Shown: positions 44,920 to 57,172, counted from the stretch's first letter. The stretch is DNA of 64,000 bases from Otatea glauca (GCA_036346275.1 CM070722.1:57697524-57761523), one strand, 5' to 3'. Notes: generated by a model not told the origin, from the letters alone. Numbers and translations are program-made.

Positions 44920-45845
44920 TATGCTGTGTCCTCCTCGACAGAAAAAGAAAATCCTTACTATTCATTTACTCTGTTCCTTCAGACCAGAGTCCAGTTAAGT
45001 CAAAAGAAACCTGCAGCAGCAGTATCTAAACATCCATGGCAGGAAGGCGTGTTAAGAGCAGTACTAACGACAGCAGTAACATAGACACCCTGGGCGGATA
45101 GTTTTCGTGAACCAGAGTAAGCAAGAGCTTGGTTTGCACATCTACTGCTTGCTACAGGAATTCTCTCGTGCAGCAATTAATTTGCAAATTAGTAGTACTC
45201 TACTCACTCACCGTTCCATGGCAGTGTCATATGCGATTATTTGGCCCCTAGTTAAGGTCTCCTCGACACGTTTCTTGCTCTTTGGTGATCGATGGCGACG
45301 TGCGGCATGGCGTGGCAGCTGCTTTGCTTCTCTTATGCTGGCTTTAAAGTCTAATCGATTTGTCACTGTGCTTCTTTACATGGGCCTCTACAGTGATCAT
45401 CATTAAGCTTGAAAGTGCACGTACACGCATGTACATTGTGGCCGGCCGGGTGCTAGGCTGCTAGCCAGCTGCGTCTGCGTGTGGCCGCGCGCTTGCCTTC
45501 TTTCTTTAATCCGCTATGCTTTTGACCAAGCACGCACGCACGAACGTGTGGGGGCACGTGTGCCATGCTGCCTTACTAATAATTGGTTCTGGCCTGTTCC
45601 CAAAGCCATTCTTGCTAGCATAGCATGCGCTCCAAGTTGGAGTTCTGGATGCATCTGGAGCATTGCTTGATCATGATATGCATGATTTGGATCACTGCTC
45701 CTAAATTATCCTGCCCTGCGCTTGAGGTGGAGAGACTCCGGACATACATGCGACGGTTCTGGAAATTGCTGCTCGCTAGCTGCATTAAAATTTCTGACGC
45801 ATATATGCATAGTAACTGGCACATCTGTAAGTACCAGAAGGAGGG
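44920..45845. other. Intergenic sequence
   Basis: Mixed-composition DNA with small repeats (GCACGCACGCACG near 45530). Frames up to 99 codons show no motif. No gene is claimed. Confidence 0.3.
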
Positions 45846-45849
45846 CAGA

Positions 45850-46425
45850 TGCAATACTGTCTGCTGTGGGGGTGCCCACTGTTTTGGACCGCCAGGGTTT
45901 CCTAAAAGACCTTGACACCAGCTAATGAAGTGTTGTGCTCAATCCCTTCGGATGGCAAGTATTAGTAACGGGTCAATAGTGTTAGCCCACAAACATAATA
46001 ATAATGTGCATATATAGGTGAAAGTATTAAATTACCCTGTTTATTTTGTAATTATTAAAAGATAAGATGGGAAATAACCAAACCTCCCGACTATTATATA
46101 AAGAGCGCAAGGGGGCATATAAGTGTAGAGCTCACACATGCTTATTGTTTGGCTTCGTTGACGTGACAAAACCCTTACCATGCCCTCTTAGGTTCTTTAT
46201 ATAACAAGAGGGAGGCTTGGCTATTTTCTTTCTTGCCTCCTAACAATTACAAAACAGAGCTGATATGTTAGCACTTGTTTACGTATTATCTTATTTATGA
46301 GCTAACCCTAAGGCCCGTTATGAATATTTGCCGGTCTAAGGGACTGAGACAAGGCCATGCATTCAGACAATCCCAACGGCTCAAGAAGGTGGGCACCCCT
46401 ACAACACTATCTATGCATCATGCAT
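45850..46425. mobile_element. Foldback-like element with long inverted arms
   Basis: Left-arm sequences recur as complements on the right: GGGGGTGCCCAC (45868) against GTGGGCACCCCT (46390), CCCTTCGGATGGC then AACGGGTCAATAGTGTTAGC (about 45945) against the complement near 46300-46350, CCCTGTTTATTTTGTAATTA against TAATTGTAAAACAGAG-like sequence at 46247-46262, and AATAACCAAACCTCCC (46073) against GGGAGGCTTGGCTATT (46210-46226). The arms are about 250 bp each at perhaps 70-80% identity, with a short loop. No target duplication could be fixed. This is typical of long-TIR miniature elements. Confidence 0.6.
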
Positions 46426-46813
46426 GCAAGTCCCACCGACACCATATCCCGAAGAAATACCGCATAGTTACCCTTTTCAGCCATTCAGCTGCAAAAACTA
46501 AAGTTCAGCTCGGGCCACTTGCATGGCCGTGTTCCCCGGTCAGCCGGTCAAGTTCCAAAATGGAGGCATTGCCGCATCATGGATTGGCATCAACTTCTCT
46601 GCATCTACACTGCACGCCACTGTGGGCCCCAGTACATATATATAGAGAGAGAGATCAAGGAGCTGCCACTTGGTGGAGGTGGAGTAAGCTTTTCTGCTTT
46701 AGGGCACCGGTGATTGGTCCTAATGCAAGATCCCGGACACACAAATATGCAGCCGATCATGAGCAGAGCAGCCCTGCCTGCGAGTACAACTGCAAAGAGA
46801 GAGGCCAGGACTA

Positions 46814-47130
46814 CTAGTCCCACAACTGTGGACTTGGGCATCGTGCCGGCCGGCACGGTATAGGCACGACGGGCTATAGGTCTAGATCGTGACGTGCCGC
46901 TATAGTCTAGCCAGCCCGCTATGCCGTGCTGTGCTAGCCCGACTTGATTCCGGTGAGTCTATTGGCATGTCATGCCACTTTTCGTGCTGTGCTGATTCTG
47001 GTTCGGTCTATTTGTACTATTATGAGGAGAGGAAAAGAGCCGAAGGCACACGGGACCAAGGCAGTTGACACATATATTAGAGAAAAAAGTAATAAATTTT
47101 ATTTATTCTCTGCAAAAGGCGTGTGGAGTG
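46814..47130 (-). mobile_element. Truncated relative of the hAT element at 49283-50100
   Basis: The first half is full of GGCACG, CGTGCCG and GCCCG words. The stretch 47010-47110 matches the complement of about 49820-49920: TTTTCCTCTC, the AATAGTGCAAAT-like word, the CGGCTTC word and the GTGTC words. Ends and target duplication are not recognisable, so it is a fragment. Confidence 0.45.
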
Positions 47131-48366
47131 TGTGGTAGACCTCTACTCGTGGATTTTATCGCGATCTACTCAGCGTTTCGGAAGACAAACTAAACACCTT
47201 GCCTTTTAACTTCTTCCACACGCTTCAATCGCTCGAACCATCTCGTGTTTGTTGCATTGTTGAGGCCGTTTTTCCTGCTTAATTTTTGCTACCAAAATTT
47301 TCATAATATTTGTTGAAAATATGTGGGGTCGGCTAGCAGTCTGTCTCTACTTTAATTTATTCACTAATCGTATACATGCTGCCAACCGTATGCTATAAAC
47401 TCAACCATATGGCTGAGACCACGTCGTGACTCGTGAAGACTCACTAATCACTCGGACCTTTTTTGGACCATGCTGATATGTATATGGTCCAAAACGATTA
47501 ATTGAGATTACGAATTGCGATACCAACTTAAACAATCTTCTTGAGTTAATTAGCTTGGAATATACCGAGAGAATCCCATTCAGGGATAAAACGAATCAGA
47601 AGTTTGCTACGAAAAGTCGGAAGAATTTGAAAAGAAGAATGAATCTTGACATGTATGCCATCAAACAGAAAGCTTCTTTGTTTATATGATTTTACGATTC
47701 TCTCTGGTGTTTGACAACTCGATCGATCGATCCGGACAGCAGCCGACCAAAGATCGATCGTATGAAAACTACATATGCTAGATGTTCTAGACCAATACGT
47801 ACAAGCCTCTCGTGGCCAAGAAAAGAAGGAACCGTACACACGAGAAGAAACAAAATAGGAAATTTTGTCAAGTACCAGTGTTGCTGGCCTAGGGGCCTTC
47901 GATTCCAACGTGTACGTACAACAACAAAATCAGCACAAATATTCCAGCAGAATCATTGACTCTTACATGTATATCCTCCTCCTTAATTTGATCAACCACA
48001 TGATCAGCATACAGCATATATAGTTACAGACTAGGAAAGGTACGTGTACAGCATTTGACTTACTAGTACTATACTGATATATAGTAGTGACACTCGTATA
48101 CTACTAGTCTAGTATACCTGTATACGACATATAGATGCATGGATCTAAGCATGCAAAATCTGACAGCTCCAAGAAAATTATTAAGAGTAGTAGCTCTCTA
48201 CAAACATGCTTGATGCCTTGATGGTCCATGGGCAAACAGATGTGTACCACTGTAGCACGCACACACTTCACACTTGGGACAAAAAAAGGTGCCAATTGAA
48301 CTAGCTAGTTGACATGCATGCAGGAACTGCTAACACCTAAGGACACTTCGGCACGTAGCTGAGATG
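47131..48366. other. Intergenic and probable 3' UTR of the DUF761-type gene
   Basis: No coding motif. The part from 48366 leftward for a few hundred bases is downstream of the DUF761-type gene on its strand and should contain its 3' UTR; no single poly(A) site was fixed. Confidence 0.3.
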
Positions 48367-49101
48367 CTAGTAGGCGACGCCGGTCACCGGACGCGCGTAC
48401 CCGTAGTCCGGCGTGTCGGCGGTGAGGCTCTGCTGCGTGCGCAGCTGCTCGTAGAACTTCTTGATGAACTTCTCCGCCTCGCGGTCCACCTGCCCGACGT
48501 CCTCCGCCGCCGCGTCGTCCCTCAGCGGGAACGGCGAGTCGGTGATCCGAAGCTGCCTCACCGGGGCCGGGCTGCGGCCGAAGCTCGACCACAGAGCAGG
48601 GGATGGCGTCGCCGCCACGGCGAGGGGCGCCGGGCCGTCGTCGCTCAGCAGCAGCTCGTTGTTGAGGATCTCGAAAACCCTGGCAATGTCGGTCGCGTCG
48701 TAGTTGTACCACCCGGGCTCGGCTCCGTTGGCCCCGCGATGGCGTCGGCGGCGACGCTTGCTGGTGGGGATGGGGTGGAGGGAGGGGTAGGAAGGGGTGT
48801 TGCTGCAGCTGAACTCCACCTCGTGGCCGACGCCGCGCTGGTCGTAGACGGTGAGGGCCGAGTCGAGGGCGCGGCACGAGAACGACTGTGACCGCGCCTC
48901 CGCGGCCGCCGCCGTGGAGTTGGCGTGGTCGCGGTGGCTGTGGGTCGTCATGAGCTTGCCGAGGACCTTTCCGGCGATCTTGCCGCGGTTGAGGAGGAGG
49001 TGGAGGTCCATGGCCAGCTTCCGCTTGGACATGCCCTTGCGGAGCATGAACAGCACGGCGCGCACCACGTGCCACAACCGCCTCGCCATGGTCGACTCCA
49101 T
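48367..49101 (-). CDS. DUF761 domain-containing protein
   Basis: A single-exon frame of 244 residues starts at ATG 49101 (a second in-frame ATG is five codons on, before ARRLWHVV). Residues 6-50 (RLWHVVRAVLFMLRKGMSKR, then KLAMDLHLLLNRGKIAGKVLGKLM) are the conserved N-terminal part of plant DUF761 proteins. The middle is low-complexity with a basic patch (SKRRRRRHRG) and the motif EPGWYNYDATDIARVFEILNNEL. Near the C-terminus VDREAEKFIKKFYEQLRTQQ (205-224) is the DUF761 signature. The family is plant-specific, lacks enzyme motifs, and some members respond to pathogens or stress; the biochemical role is unknown. A TATA box at 49266-49273 precedes a leader of about 130 bp. Codon use is strongly GC-biased as in many single-exon grass genes. 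The larger overlapping minus-strand frame (to 49396) is a shadow. Confidence 0.92.
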   Translation of the reverse strand: MESTMARRLWHVVRAVLFMLRKGMSKRKLAMDLHLLLNRGKIAGKVLGKLMTTHSHRDHANSTAAAAEARSQSFSCRALDSALTVYDQRGVGHEVEFSCSNTPSYPSLHPIPTSKRRRRRHRGANGAEPGWYNYDATDIARVFEILNNELLLSDDGPAPLAVAATPSPALWSSFGRSPAPVRQLRITDSPFPLRDDAAAEDVGQVDREAEKFIKKFYEQLRTQQSLTADTPDYGYARPVTGVAY

Positions 49102-49265
49102 CGCTGTCTCTTAGTTTGCTTGCAATTCTTCTTCTTTCTTGCAAGTGATTTTGGTGTCGTTGGGCTCGTGAGGAAGAGTTAGGGGGATGAGAGAGTTTCT
49201 TTGTGAGGGATGCTTCGCTGCTTTGCGGTTTTAGCACGAGTAGGAGGAGGGTGGAGGTGAGGGGG

Positions 49266-49273
49266 TATTTAAA
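49266..49273 (-). promoter_or_regulatory. TATA box of the DUF761-type gene
   Basis: TATTTAAA on the plus strand reads TTTAAATA on the minus strand, about 165 bp upstream of the ATG. The target duplication of a hAT element starts 2 bp beyond it (49275), so all sequence further upstream is transposon-derived for about 820 bp. Confidence 0.6.
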
Positions 49274-49282
49274 GGTGGGGGA

Positions 49283-50100
49283 TAGTGGTGGGCACTCGGG
49301 CCGGGCTCTTCTGGGCCGGCCCGAGGCACGACGTTTTGGTCCGGCACGAAGCCCGACCCGGCACGAAGTGGGCCGTACCGGGCCGCACGACGACATCAGA
49401 GACGGGCGTGCCGGGCTCGAGAATCAGGCACGATGGGTGGCCCGACCCGGCACGACACTGTAGATGGGCCGTACTGGGCCCACTAAACCAGGATATGAGG
49501 AAGAAGTATAGCATGAAGGTCACTGACTCACAGAGCATGATTGTCATGGATGCACTCAGTAGCATGAACGCCACTCCTATCGTCGACACCTGAGAGAGAC
49601 GGACAAAACAGGAGAGAGCTGAGAGAGATTGAGAGACGGTGCAAGAAGTTGTTCTCTCTCACTTGTCTCTCTCAATCTATCTCAGCTCTCTCTCACCAGT
49701 CTCTCTCAATCTCCCTCTCAATCTCTCCCGTCTGTCTCACTCACTCTCTTTCTCGCCCATTGCCCCCTCTCTCGCCCGTGTTGAGCATATCCCCTCGTTC
49801 TATGTAACTGTTCCGGAATAAATAAATTTTAGTTCTTTTCTCGCAATATTTGCATTCACCGCTTCAATTCTATGTGTCTCCGGCTTCTTTCCTCTCGTTA
49901 AAATAGTGCAAATGAGTCGGGCCTGGCCTAAGACGCACGACGAAGCACGGCGCAAATGGGCCGTGCTTGGGCTCGCTGGCGAGCCGCCGCAGGCGCAACG
50001 ACGCAAGACGGCGGCACGACGGCCGTCGCGCCCGGCACGGTTCAGCATCGGCACGATGGGCCGTCTTGCCGCCGGCCCGGCCAAGACGACGCCACCTCTA
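49283..50100. mobile_element. Non-autonomous hAT element abutting the DUF761 promoter
   Basis: The ends are TAGTGGTGGGC and, from the right, TAGAGGTGGCG. The flanks are GTGGGGGA (49275-49282) and GTGGGGAT (50101-50108), an 8-bp duplication with one difference. Both ends are GC-rich with repeated GGCACG, GGGCCG and GCCCGGCACG words; the middle contains a CT-rich patch at about 49650-49790. No transposase is encoded. This is a frequent type of grass hAT with GGCCCGGCACG-like subterminal repeats. Confidence 0.75.
49650..49795 (+). repeat. CT-rich low-complexity tract
   Basis: Repeated CTCTCTCA and CAATCTCTC words on the plus strand inside the hAT element. A shorter GA-rich mirror patch lies just before it (49590-49635). 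Confidence 0.6.
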
Positions 50101-50569
50101 GTGGGGATGCATGGCCGAAGGAAAAGAAATGCCATGTCAGGTTTTCTTTAGGGTTTTTTATTTAGTGGTTGGAGCTTGTGGTTTGGAATTGCTGTTGTTG
50201 CAAGATAACATAGGTCACTTAATGTTGAATATGTTCTAATTTGGGAGTGTCTAGCCTTCATCCGGATGTTTTGTTTCTTACCAACATCCAAATTTTAGAC
50301 CTTTAGATCAAAGTATCAAACCATCCATCAAAACACAATCCCACCTCTCTTCAAATTTTACGGATCTCACCGCAGATCCAATGCTCCAAAATTTGGATGT
50401 TTTTTTGCTAAGAAAACATCCAGGTGGTGTTTATCAAAACCCTTCTATGATGGTTTAAACTTTTTAAGTGGTATGAATTTGTAGTGCATGAAAAAGGCTG
50501 AATATGAATCTGGCTAGTATTTACGTGCATATATGGCTAAGCATTTGCTGACCATTGTTGGGCCACATG

Positions 50570-50571
<2 letters not shown>

Positions 50572-50636
<65 letters not shown>
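50572..50636. repeat. (TA)n microsatellite
   Basis: A nearly uninterrupted TA dinucleotide run of about 65 bp. The surrounding region (50109-51870) holds no recognisable gene; a 110-codon frame at 51309-51641 has no motif. Confidence 0.9.
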
Positions 50637-50639
<3 letters not shown>

Positions 50640-51874
50640 ATAGTTGTAAAATTGGATTCCTTGTCATTGATAGAAGCAATAGGGAAGTGCCGTTGGGGCC
50701 TTCCCAAGCCTTCGGATTATTAAGCTATGCACGGCCACAGTGGAAGCGAAAGACAGCATCTGAGTAACTTGTGAAAACTTACCCGTCTTCATTAGTCCTG
50801 CGTGTCCAATTACTATTCGTTCATTTTTGCAGCACATGATCCTATTAGTACAACGGTTGCAATGTGCATGCAGGATAGTGTACTGATGACCACAAGGCAG
50901 TATATGTTATGTTGTGAATATTTGACTATGGGGTAAGAAGGAAAGATGAACAAGCTACATTTTTCACAGATAAATATGTAAGAAGAGAAGTATTCTCTTT
51001 TTTTTCATTTTTTTTTGTTGTTCAAGAGGAATTATATCTATTTTTGCAAGAAATGAAACTTGTTGATGGAGCACATCATTGCATAGCCATTGATTTGTCA
51101 AAAGTGATATATTCTAGAGGATATTTTAGTCAAATTCAAAATATTGACATAAATGGCCCAAACACTCTAAACAATATATATACTGCCGATGTTGTTTTTA
51201 AATGATGTCATCGGCTTTTCACGGTCCCGAGTACTAAATCTCCGTTTCGTGACAAATCTACATTAAAATGGTTGTTTCAAATTTGGTAAACATACACACT
51301 TTATCTGCATGTGTGATTGTTCAACAGCACACGCAAAAATCGGTTCTGCAGCTCAATTACTCAAAGAGCATTTGGATATATGCGGTTGCAGTGCTTCGCT
51401 ATTTGAAAAATATCATTGGATATATCACTGGCATTTGACCCTAGGCACTATATTTCGGTTCCACAGCTGGTTTTTATTTTTCAAAACAGCATATTTTCCG
51501 TGCCATTTTACTGATTTTCATGTTATTCAAATACAATATATTTTTAAAAGGAATTATTACTGGTATACACTATTAGTTATAAGACAAATCTGCATCCCTC
51601 TTTTATATGCAAAGATTGAGTTTTTTTTAGCTCCACTATAAAGCAAATTAAAAAGTGTTTCGACCATGTTTTTAGCCTTTTCCACGTATTTTAGCTAAGG
51701 GGCCTCAACACCCACAACCACCCTCTAAAGCAAACCAACTTAGTAATGCAATTATTGGACATCTCCATTTACTTTGGAGGGGAACACTTGGTTCAAAATG
51801 CTGCAAAGAAAGCAAGATGTACGTACGTGTCGTGCACTCGGAAGTACAGAAACCTTCACAATTTATTAATAATA

Positions 51875-52286
51875 CCTCCTACTAATCTTGGAAGAGTTCC
51901 TGGATAGGGAGTGCCCCACGTGGCAGCTAGAGCTGGCTCAGCTCGCGGCTCGGATTTACGCATAGGTTCTTTTTTTTAAAAAAATTATATTCAGGTCTTT
52001 TTCGGAAAAGATTACGATTAGATCCTTTTTCCCGAAAAAGAATATATATTACGCTTAAGTCCTTTATGCGTTTTTAAGGCTAGCGCTCGGGTCCTTTTCC
52101 ACAAAAACAAAATTACGTTTAGGTCCTTTTTCGCGGGAAAAAAATGTTCGGATCATTTTTCCCGAAAAAAACGTACATTTTTCCCGTTTTTTTACCATTA
52201 CGTTTAAGCCTTTTTTCGAAAAAAAATCGGTTTTCTCGTGTGGAGAACGACGCCCGCGGCGTGGCACGCCGCGTACATATTTCTAG
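51875..52286 (+). mobile_element. Small non-autonomous Helitron
   Basis: The 3' end is textbook: a perfect 8-bp stem, CGCGGCGT-GGC-ACGCCGCG (52255-52273), a 9-nt spacer, then CTAG (52283-52286) and host T. The 5' end near 51875 (CCTACTAATCTTGGAAG) is degenerate. The interior has ACGTTTAGGTCC and TTTTTCGG words like the Helitron at 21477-22266, so they probably share a family. Confidence 0.65.
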
Positions 52287-52942
52287 TTTATCCTATCTCT
52301 AAACAGATTTCCAATTTATCCATACTTTTATCAATAGGATAGTGGCCAGATTTCTAGCACTATCAATTATCTAGATGCTTTTTTATGAGAGAAACATGAT
52401 CCCATTGCCCAATTTTGTTCATTAATGTATAAACACCGTAAGAATGCAAGAGATTTTCTTTCAGGTTGTTGCTAAACTTTTGCTACTTTTACCATTCCTT
52501 CAGAGTAGGTAGATCAATATGCATGGTTAGACAGACTATGGGACCTAACAGGCACATAAACTTTGTTGTAGATAATAAATGGAAAAGGTTTAGTTTACCC
52601 CCTGAATTTTGGATGCTCTAGGAATGGATTCACAATAATTCTAAAAAAAATCTGAATTTTCTATTTCATAATCATTCCTAGTTTCATTAATTCTAAAAAG
52701 GAATAAAGAACCGCCATATTATGATATGGGTTCTGTGATTAATCGTTTGTATGTCAGTGTGTGTATTAGATGTACAATCCCTTTACTTTATCTAATTTAG
52801 AAGGAGCTCCACTGCCAACACAACGAAGTGTAGATTGACAAGTCAATTAAGTTTACATGGTTAAGAACAGTCATGCTTGCTTTCTAGCCAGAGAGAGAGA
52901 GAGTAGCAGTCATGCTTAATTTGTCAAATATTTCTTATACTA

Positions 52943-53191
52943 CTCTCTCTGTCCATGTTTATGTGCCATATTTTTTTGAATGATTTTGTTCATAAATATA
53001 AAACATATTTTATATTTTAATACAAAATTAATGTGATATTCACTATGTACCCCTAATAAATATACATATTTACTTTATATTCTCTACATACATGCATTGG
53101 ATATAGTGCTTGAAGATAATAATTAAAGGTAGTTTAGTTATTTTTAATATTTTTTTGGTCCATGTATCAAAAGAAAATACGATAGAGGGAG
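52943..53191. mobile_element. Stowaway-like MITE
   Basis: The terminal repeats CTCTCTCTGTCC and, from the right, CTCCCTCTATC match the Tc1/mariner Stowaway consensus. TA flanks both sides (52941-52942 and 53192-53193). The 249-bp AT-rich body is usual for these elements. Confidence 0.75.
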
Positions 53192-53193
53192 TA

Positions 53194-56014
53194 GCACACA
53201 GCACGGAGGGCATAAGAACCACGAGATTTGCACTGGCCACTTTTTCTATTCTCTGCCTCTTCTTTCCTTGTTCCTTCGGTTGCTTCTTTATTTCAGCGTG
53301 AAATTCATGGCCTCAGCTGCTTATGGTTAAAGAGGGTTCAAGCCCCATAGACCGCTCGGATAGTGCTTCAGCTTTATTGGATCAAGCTCTTTTTAGGTAA
53401 AGCTAGGAGCTAGTCAGTGCATGCTTTCCATGATCCCTTTGGTTGGCCGTCCCACTCGACCAACGGGCAAAACATATAATGGAGCTATCGATCCCATGGT
53501 CAATTGTGTAAACTATTTTGGCCGGTTTTGCACTACTCCTTTAACAGTTTCCCCCCCTTTTTTTTTCCTTTTAATTGATAGCTGTAGAGATGAAAATTAG
53601 CTATGCAGAATGTACAGGATCTCGAAATTAAGCTTGCGTAGCTCACTGTGAGATCATTAAAAAAGGGAAATCACAGATAAATTGATGGAAAATGGAGGAT
53701 AAAAGCTAAAGACATGCGAATAAATGTTTTTCCCTTACAAAATGTTTTGCGACATTGAGTAGGTAGTCATTGAGTCTAAACACAAAGCAATAGCACCACT
53801 GTCATTTTCGAAGTAAAATAACCAAAGGAGCCATAATTAAATTAGTAATCGTTACTAAGTGGGATATGGCTATCAGACAAGAAAATACTGAAACACTAAC
53901 CATATTATATTATTATTTAAATATTTTCTTCTATCCACCGTGATTCACCGTTACCGGGATGGTGAGCCTCAAGCCCTCAAGGCCTCCAACCAGAGCAAAC
54001 CTCACCAGATAACCACCCGCGGCTCACTGTGGCATTGTTCATCACCAGAAAGCGACCTCCTTGCAAACCAGAGCAAAGCCAGCAAGGTATGTTTGAGGCT
54101 GCAAATCGCATGATTGGCACAACGAGTCGCTTTTGTGCAGTGAGGAAGAAAACTAAGCCGGCCATCGATCATTCCCTACCGACCCCGGCCGGCTGTCGAC
54201 GTAAGTACGTAGCCTGCCAATTACAATCGATCGAAACGCCGGCCGATATTTGAGACGCCAAAACACTGGATCATCGCTCGACGTGCTACGTACACACGTA
54301 CAGGTTCACGCGAAGTTGGGTCATTTACGTTGACATCTCGACGAAGACGACTCATCGCGTGTGAGCTGGAGCCTGGAAGCGTAGCGATTTTGTTTGTGGC
54401 AGCGGGCCAACTTATGCTTGATTTGATTGTCATGTCCTTCAATTTTTAACATGATCGTGTGGTACGATTGGTGGAGTTCAATGCCAGATCACTACTAGGG
54501 GAAAATACTCTAGTAGCGGTGGCTAGGGTGTAGTACAGCACGCATGAATGGTTGGAAGAAAATGTACATGTACGGACAATGCCAGTAATGGAGAGGGTGC
54601 GAAAGGCTCGGATCGTTATACCCTTAGTATTCTTTTAGTCCTGTAGTTTTTGTCTGGTAGCCTTCAAGACACTGTATGAGCTATTCGTTATAAATACAAG
54701 GAAGCACGATAATACTGAGAACCCCTCTATTTTTCTTCTACGTTTGCCACTGGCCAATAATACAAGACGTACTCGCACAACATTCATCCAGATTCTGATG
54801 ACTATAATGCCTACGTGTTACGTTACTCCTAAACGCTGCATGTCTTGTGTCACTGTGTGTTTGTCCGTCTTGACATAGCTCGCTCTACGTTGGTCCCTGA
54901 ATTATTGCTGCGTTCTGTTGCTCTCCCCAAAAGTCGACTACTCCACATTGCAATTAGATTCATCGATGCAATTATTGCTTGGGACGAATCACTTTTTTGC
55001 TCCTTTGTTTTTTCATAAGCGATCGTCTAGTGTTCTTGCTTTGTTCGCACCCGTGGAATGCAGCAATCGATCTGATCTGCACTCTGCTAAAGGAGGAAGA
55101 CGAGGGAAAAAGAGCCGTGACCCCTCCCCCTTTTTGTCGATAAGAGAGCGTTTGTTGCTTTAATTAATTGTTATCCGATCGATCGGCCACTGTTGATCGA
55201 ATGCTCTAGAAAAGTAGAGCTGAGGATTGAATGATGAATATCTACTATATCAAATAGTGGGTGGAATCTCCGTCCCGCGGCTCGGTCACGTCACCTGTCT
55301 TTCTGGAACCGTCGATTCCTGGCGTTGGTGGCGATCCGGCCGTCCACGTGCACCAAGCAAAAATATACCTTGATCACGACAGCGTTGAGATGTGAGGTGC
55401 ACACGTTGCTACTTGATTACTCTGCGTAATCTCTATTGTGGCGCGTCCACGTGTAGTGATTAAGCAAGCACCTTAGCTGTTAATGGTTGATCACAAATCA
55501 TTTGACTAAGGGAGAAGCGTCGTGTCAAGGGTGTGTGTTGAGATTGAATAGAATGAGATGATCCTGTGCAATTTAGTTCTATTGTTTTGGATGAATGAAA
55601 TGGTTCAGTATATACAGGAAATATTCCTCAAATTTGTATCCCACCATTCAGGATGGTATATTTCCATTCAAGCAACCAAACACATGAATAATTTTTTTCT
55701 TAAACCATCTCGTATATGTACCATTTGGTACAAGCAACCAAACACAAACACAAGGATTGCGATTTGTATTACCGTGTAAACTGAGTAACAACAAATAAAC
55801 CACTCTCAGAGAATGTTTGGATGGGGGGATTTCTTTGGGAAATTTTGGTAAATGCTGCGGATTTGGATCCAGTTCCCCTCTTTTCAAACAAGTCCCCGTG
55901 TGTGATCTATAACTGTTCGATGCAACGACCATTGCAAGGTTAATAGTATTGTTCTATTCTATTTCTACATCTCAGCCTTTGAGGTTTGATTATAAAAATT
56001 TTAGGTATCTGAGA
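53194..56014. other. Intergenic sequence
   Basis: About 2.8 kb without a recognisable gene, RNA or transposon end. A patch at 55590-55930 has MITE-like AT-rich sequence with a repeated GCAACCAAACAC word, but no inverted ends could be paired. Frames of 60-94 codons have no motif. Confidence 0.3.
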
Positions 56015-56282
56015 TCTATATCTATCACTATTATCATAGATGTACGGATGGTCACGCTGCGGGCTGCCATGTGTCCCGGGGACACTGCAATTCTACGGTA
56101 TCAAGCTACAGTAATTTTTGTTTTTAAAAATTTTATTTTTTAAGTAAAGTTTTTCCTCTCACTATTAACATTGGGATGCATTATTTTAGTTTTTTTATTT
56201 TCCCATTTTTTTCCTGAAGAAATTTTCCTCACTTTGTTAAAATTGAGGTGTCGTCTGCGGCAACACGCTGTGTCCTAACTAG
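56015..56282 (+). mobile_element. Candidate mini-Helitron (268 bp)
   Basis: It starts TCTATATCTATCACTATTAT after host A and ends CTAG before host T (56279-56282). A weak stem (ACAC-GCT-GTGT) precedes the end. GCTGCGGGCTGCC-like and CTGCGGCAACACGCTGTGTCC-like sequences occur near both ends. The hairpin is short, so this rests mainly on the A|TC...CTAG|T pattern. Confidence 0.5.
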
Positions 56283-57164
56283 TATAAGAAAGTTTTATGC
56301 AATTGAATATTAGCAAAACCGTTAAAAAAATTGGTACAGACCTATTCGATTGGTATTGTAGCATTTCTTCTCATTTTATAACCTTGGACACTGCTGTATT
56401 AATCTACTAGGTTGATCTTTCAACCAAGAATGGCCTTCATTACAAACAACCGTGATATTCAAGGTACCTTCTTTGTTTTGGAGGTAAAAAAAATCTCACA
56501 AAAAATGCTTAAAACAGGAAAAGGAAGAATTCCCAGAATTCTCTTGCTAATTAATCGAGAGAAAAAGGGAAGATCTACACAACTTATTTATGTGGGATCA
56601 TACTGTAACGATGCAGATTAATCATATATAGATATTACAACTATTACAATTGTATAACATATACAACCATATCTATGAAAGTCAATAGAGTTATATAACA
56701 AATATAATATAATACAATATTTAGCCGCGCAATTGTGCAAGAAATTCTGGTAGTTTAAATAGCATAGCACTATCAATCTCTGTCCATGCAACAGAAGAGA
56801 ATCCGACTCTAATTTCCTGCAAATCAAGCTATTCAATCGATAAATTAAAAAGTATCTTTCCGGAAGCTAGCTCGTAGCGAGATTGCTAAGGGTGTGGTTG
56901 TGCACCCAGTCCATTAGGATTCGATGGTGTCCAACAATTTTAAAAATACACATATACGTATTCAGTAGGATAATATATGCCCATGCTCCATGTGGCCTTG
57001 GATGCTTCCGATAAACTGCAAGCGCGTATAAAGGACATGCACGCATGTATATAAATATAGTGTGTGTTAAATGTGTGCGTCCGTCTTATACTCTTAAAAA
57101 AATTTGTATCTTCGACACTTTTAACTGTCATATCACTAGAGATAAAAAAAACATATTTACTATT
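56283..57164. other. Intergenic AT-rich sequence
   Basis: No gene or element end recognised between the mini-Helitron and the hAT element. Confidence 0.3.
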
Positions 57165-57172
57165 GATCAGCC

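Noticed and set aside
48305..49396. A 363-codon minus-strand frame overlapping the DUF761-type gene
   Set aside because: It is Arg/Pro/His-rich shadow sequence from GC-rich DNA; the 244-residue frame carries the conserved motifs.
51309..51641. A 110-codon frame with Cys and aromatic residues
   Set aside because: No family match was recognised, the surroundings are AT-rich and non-coding, and there are no splice or promoter signals.
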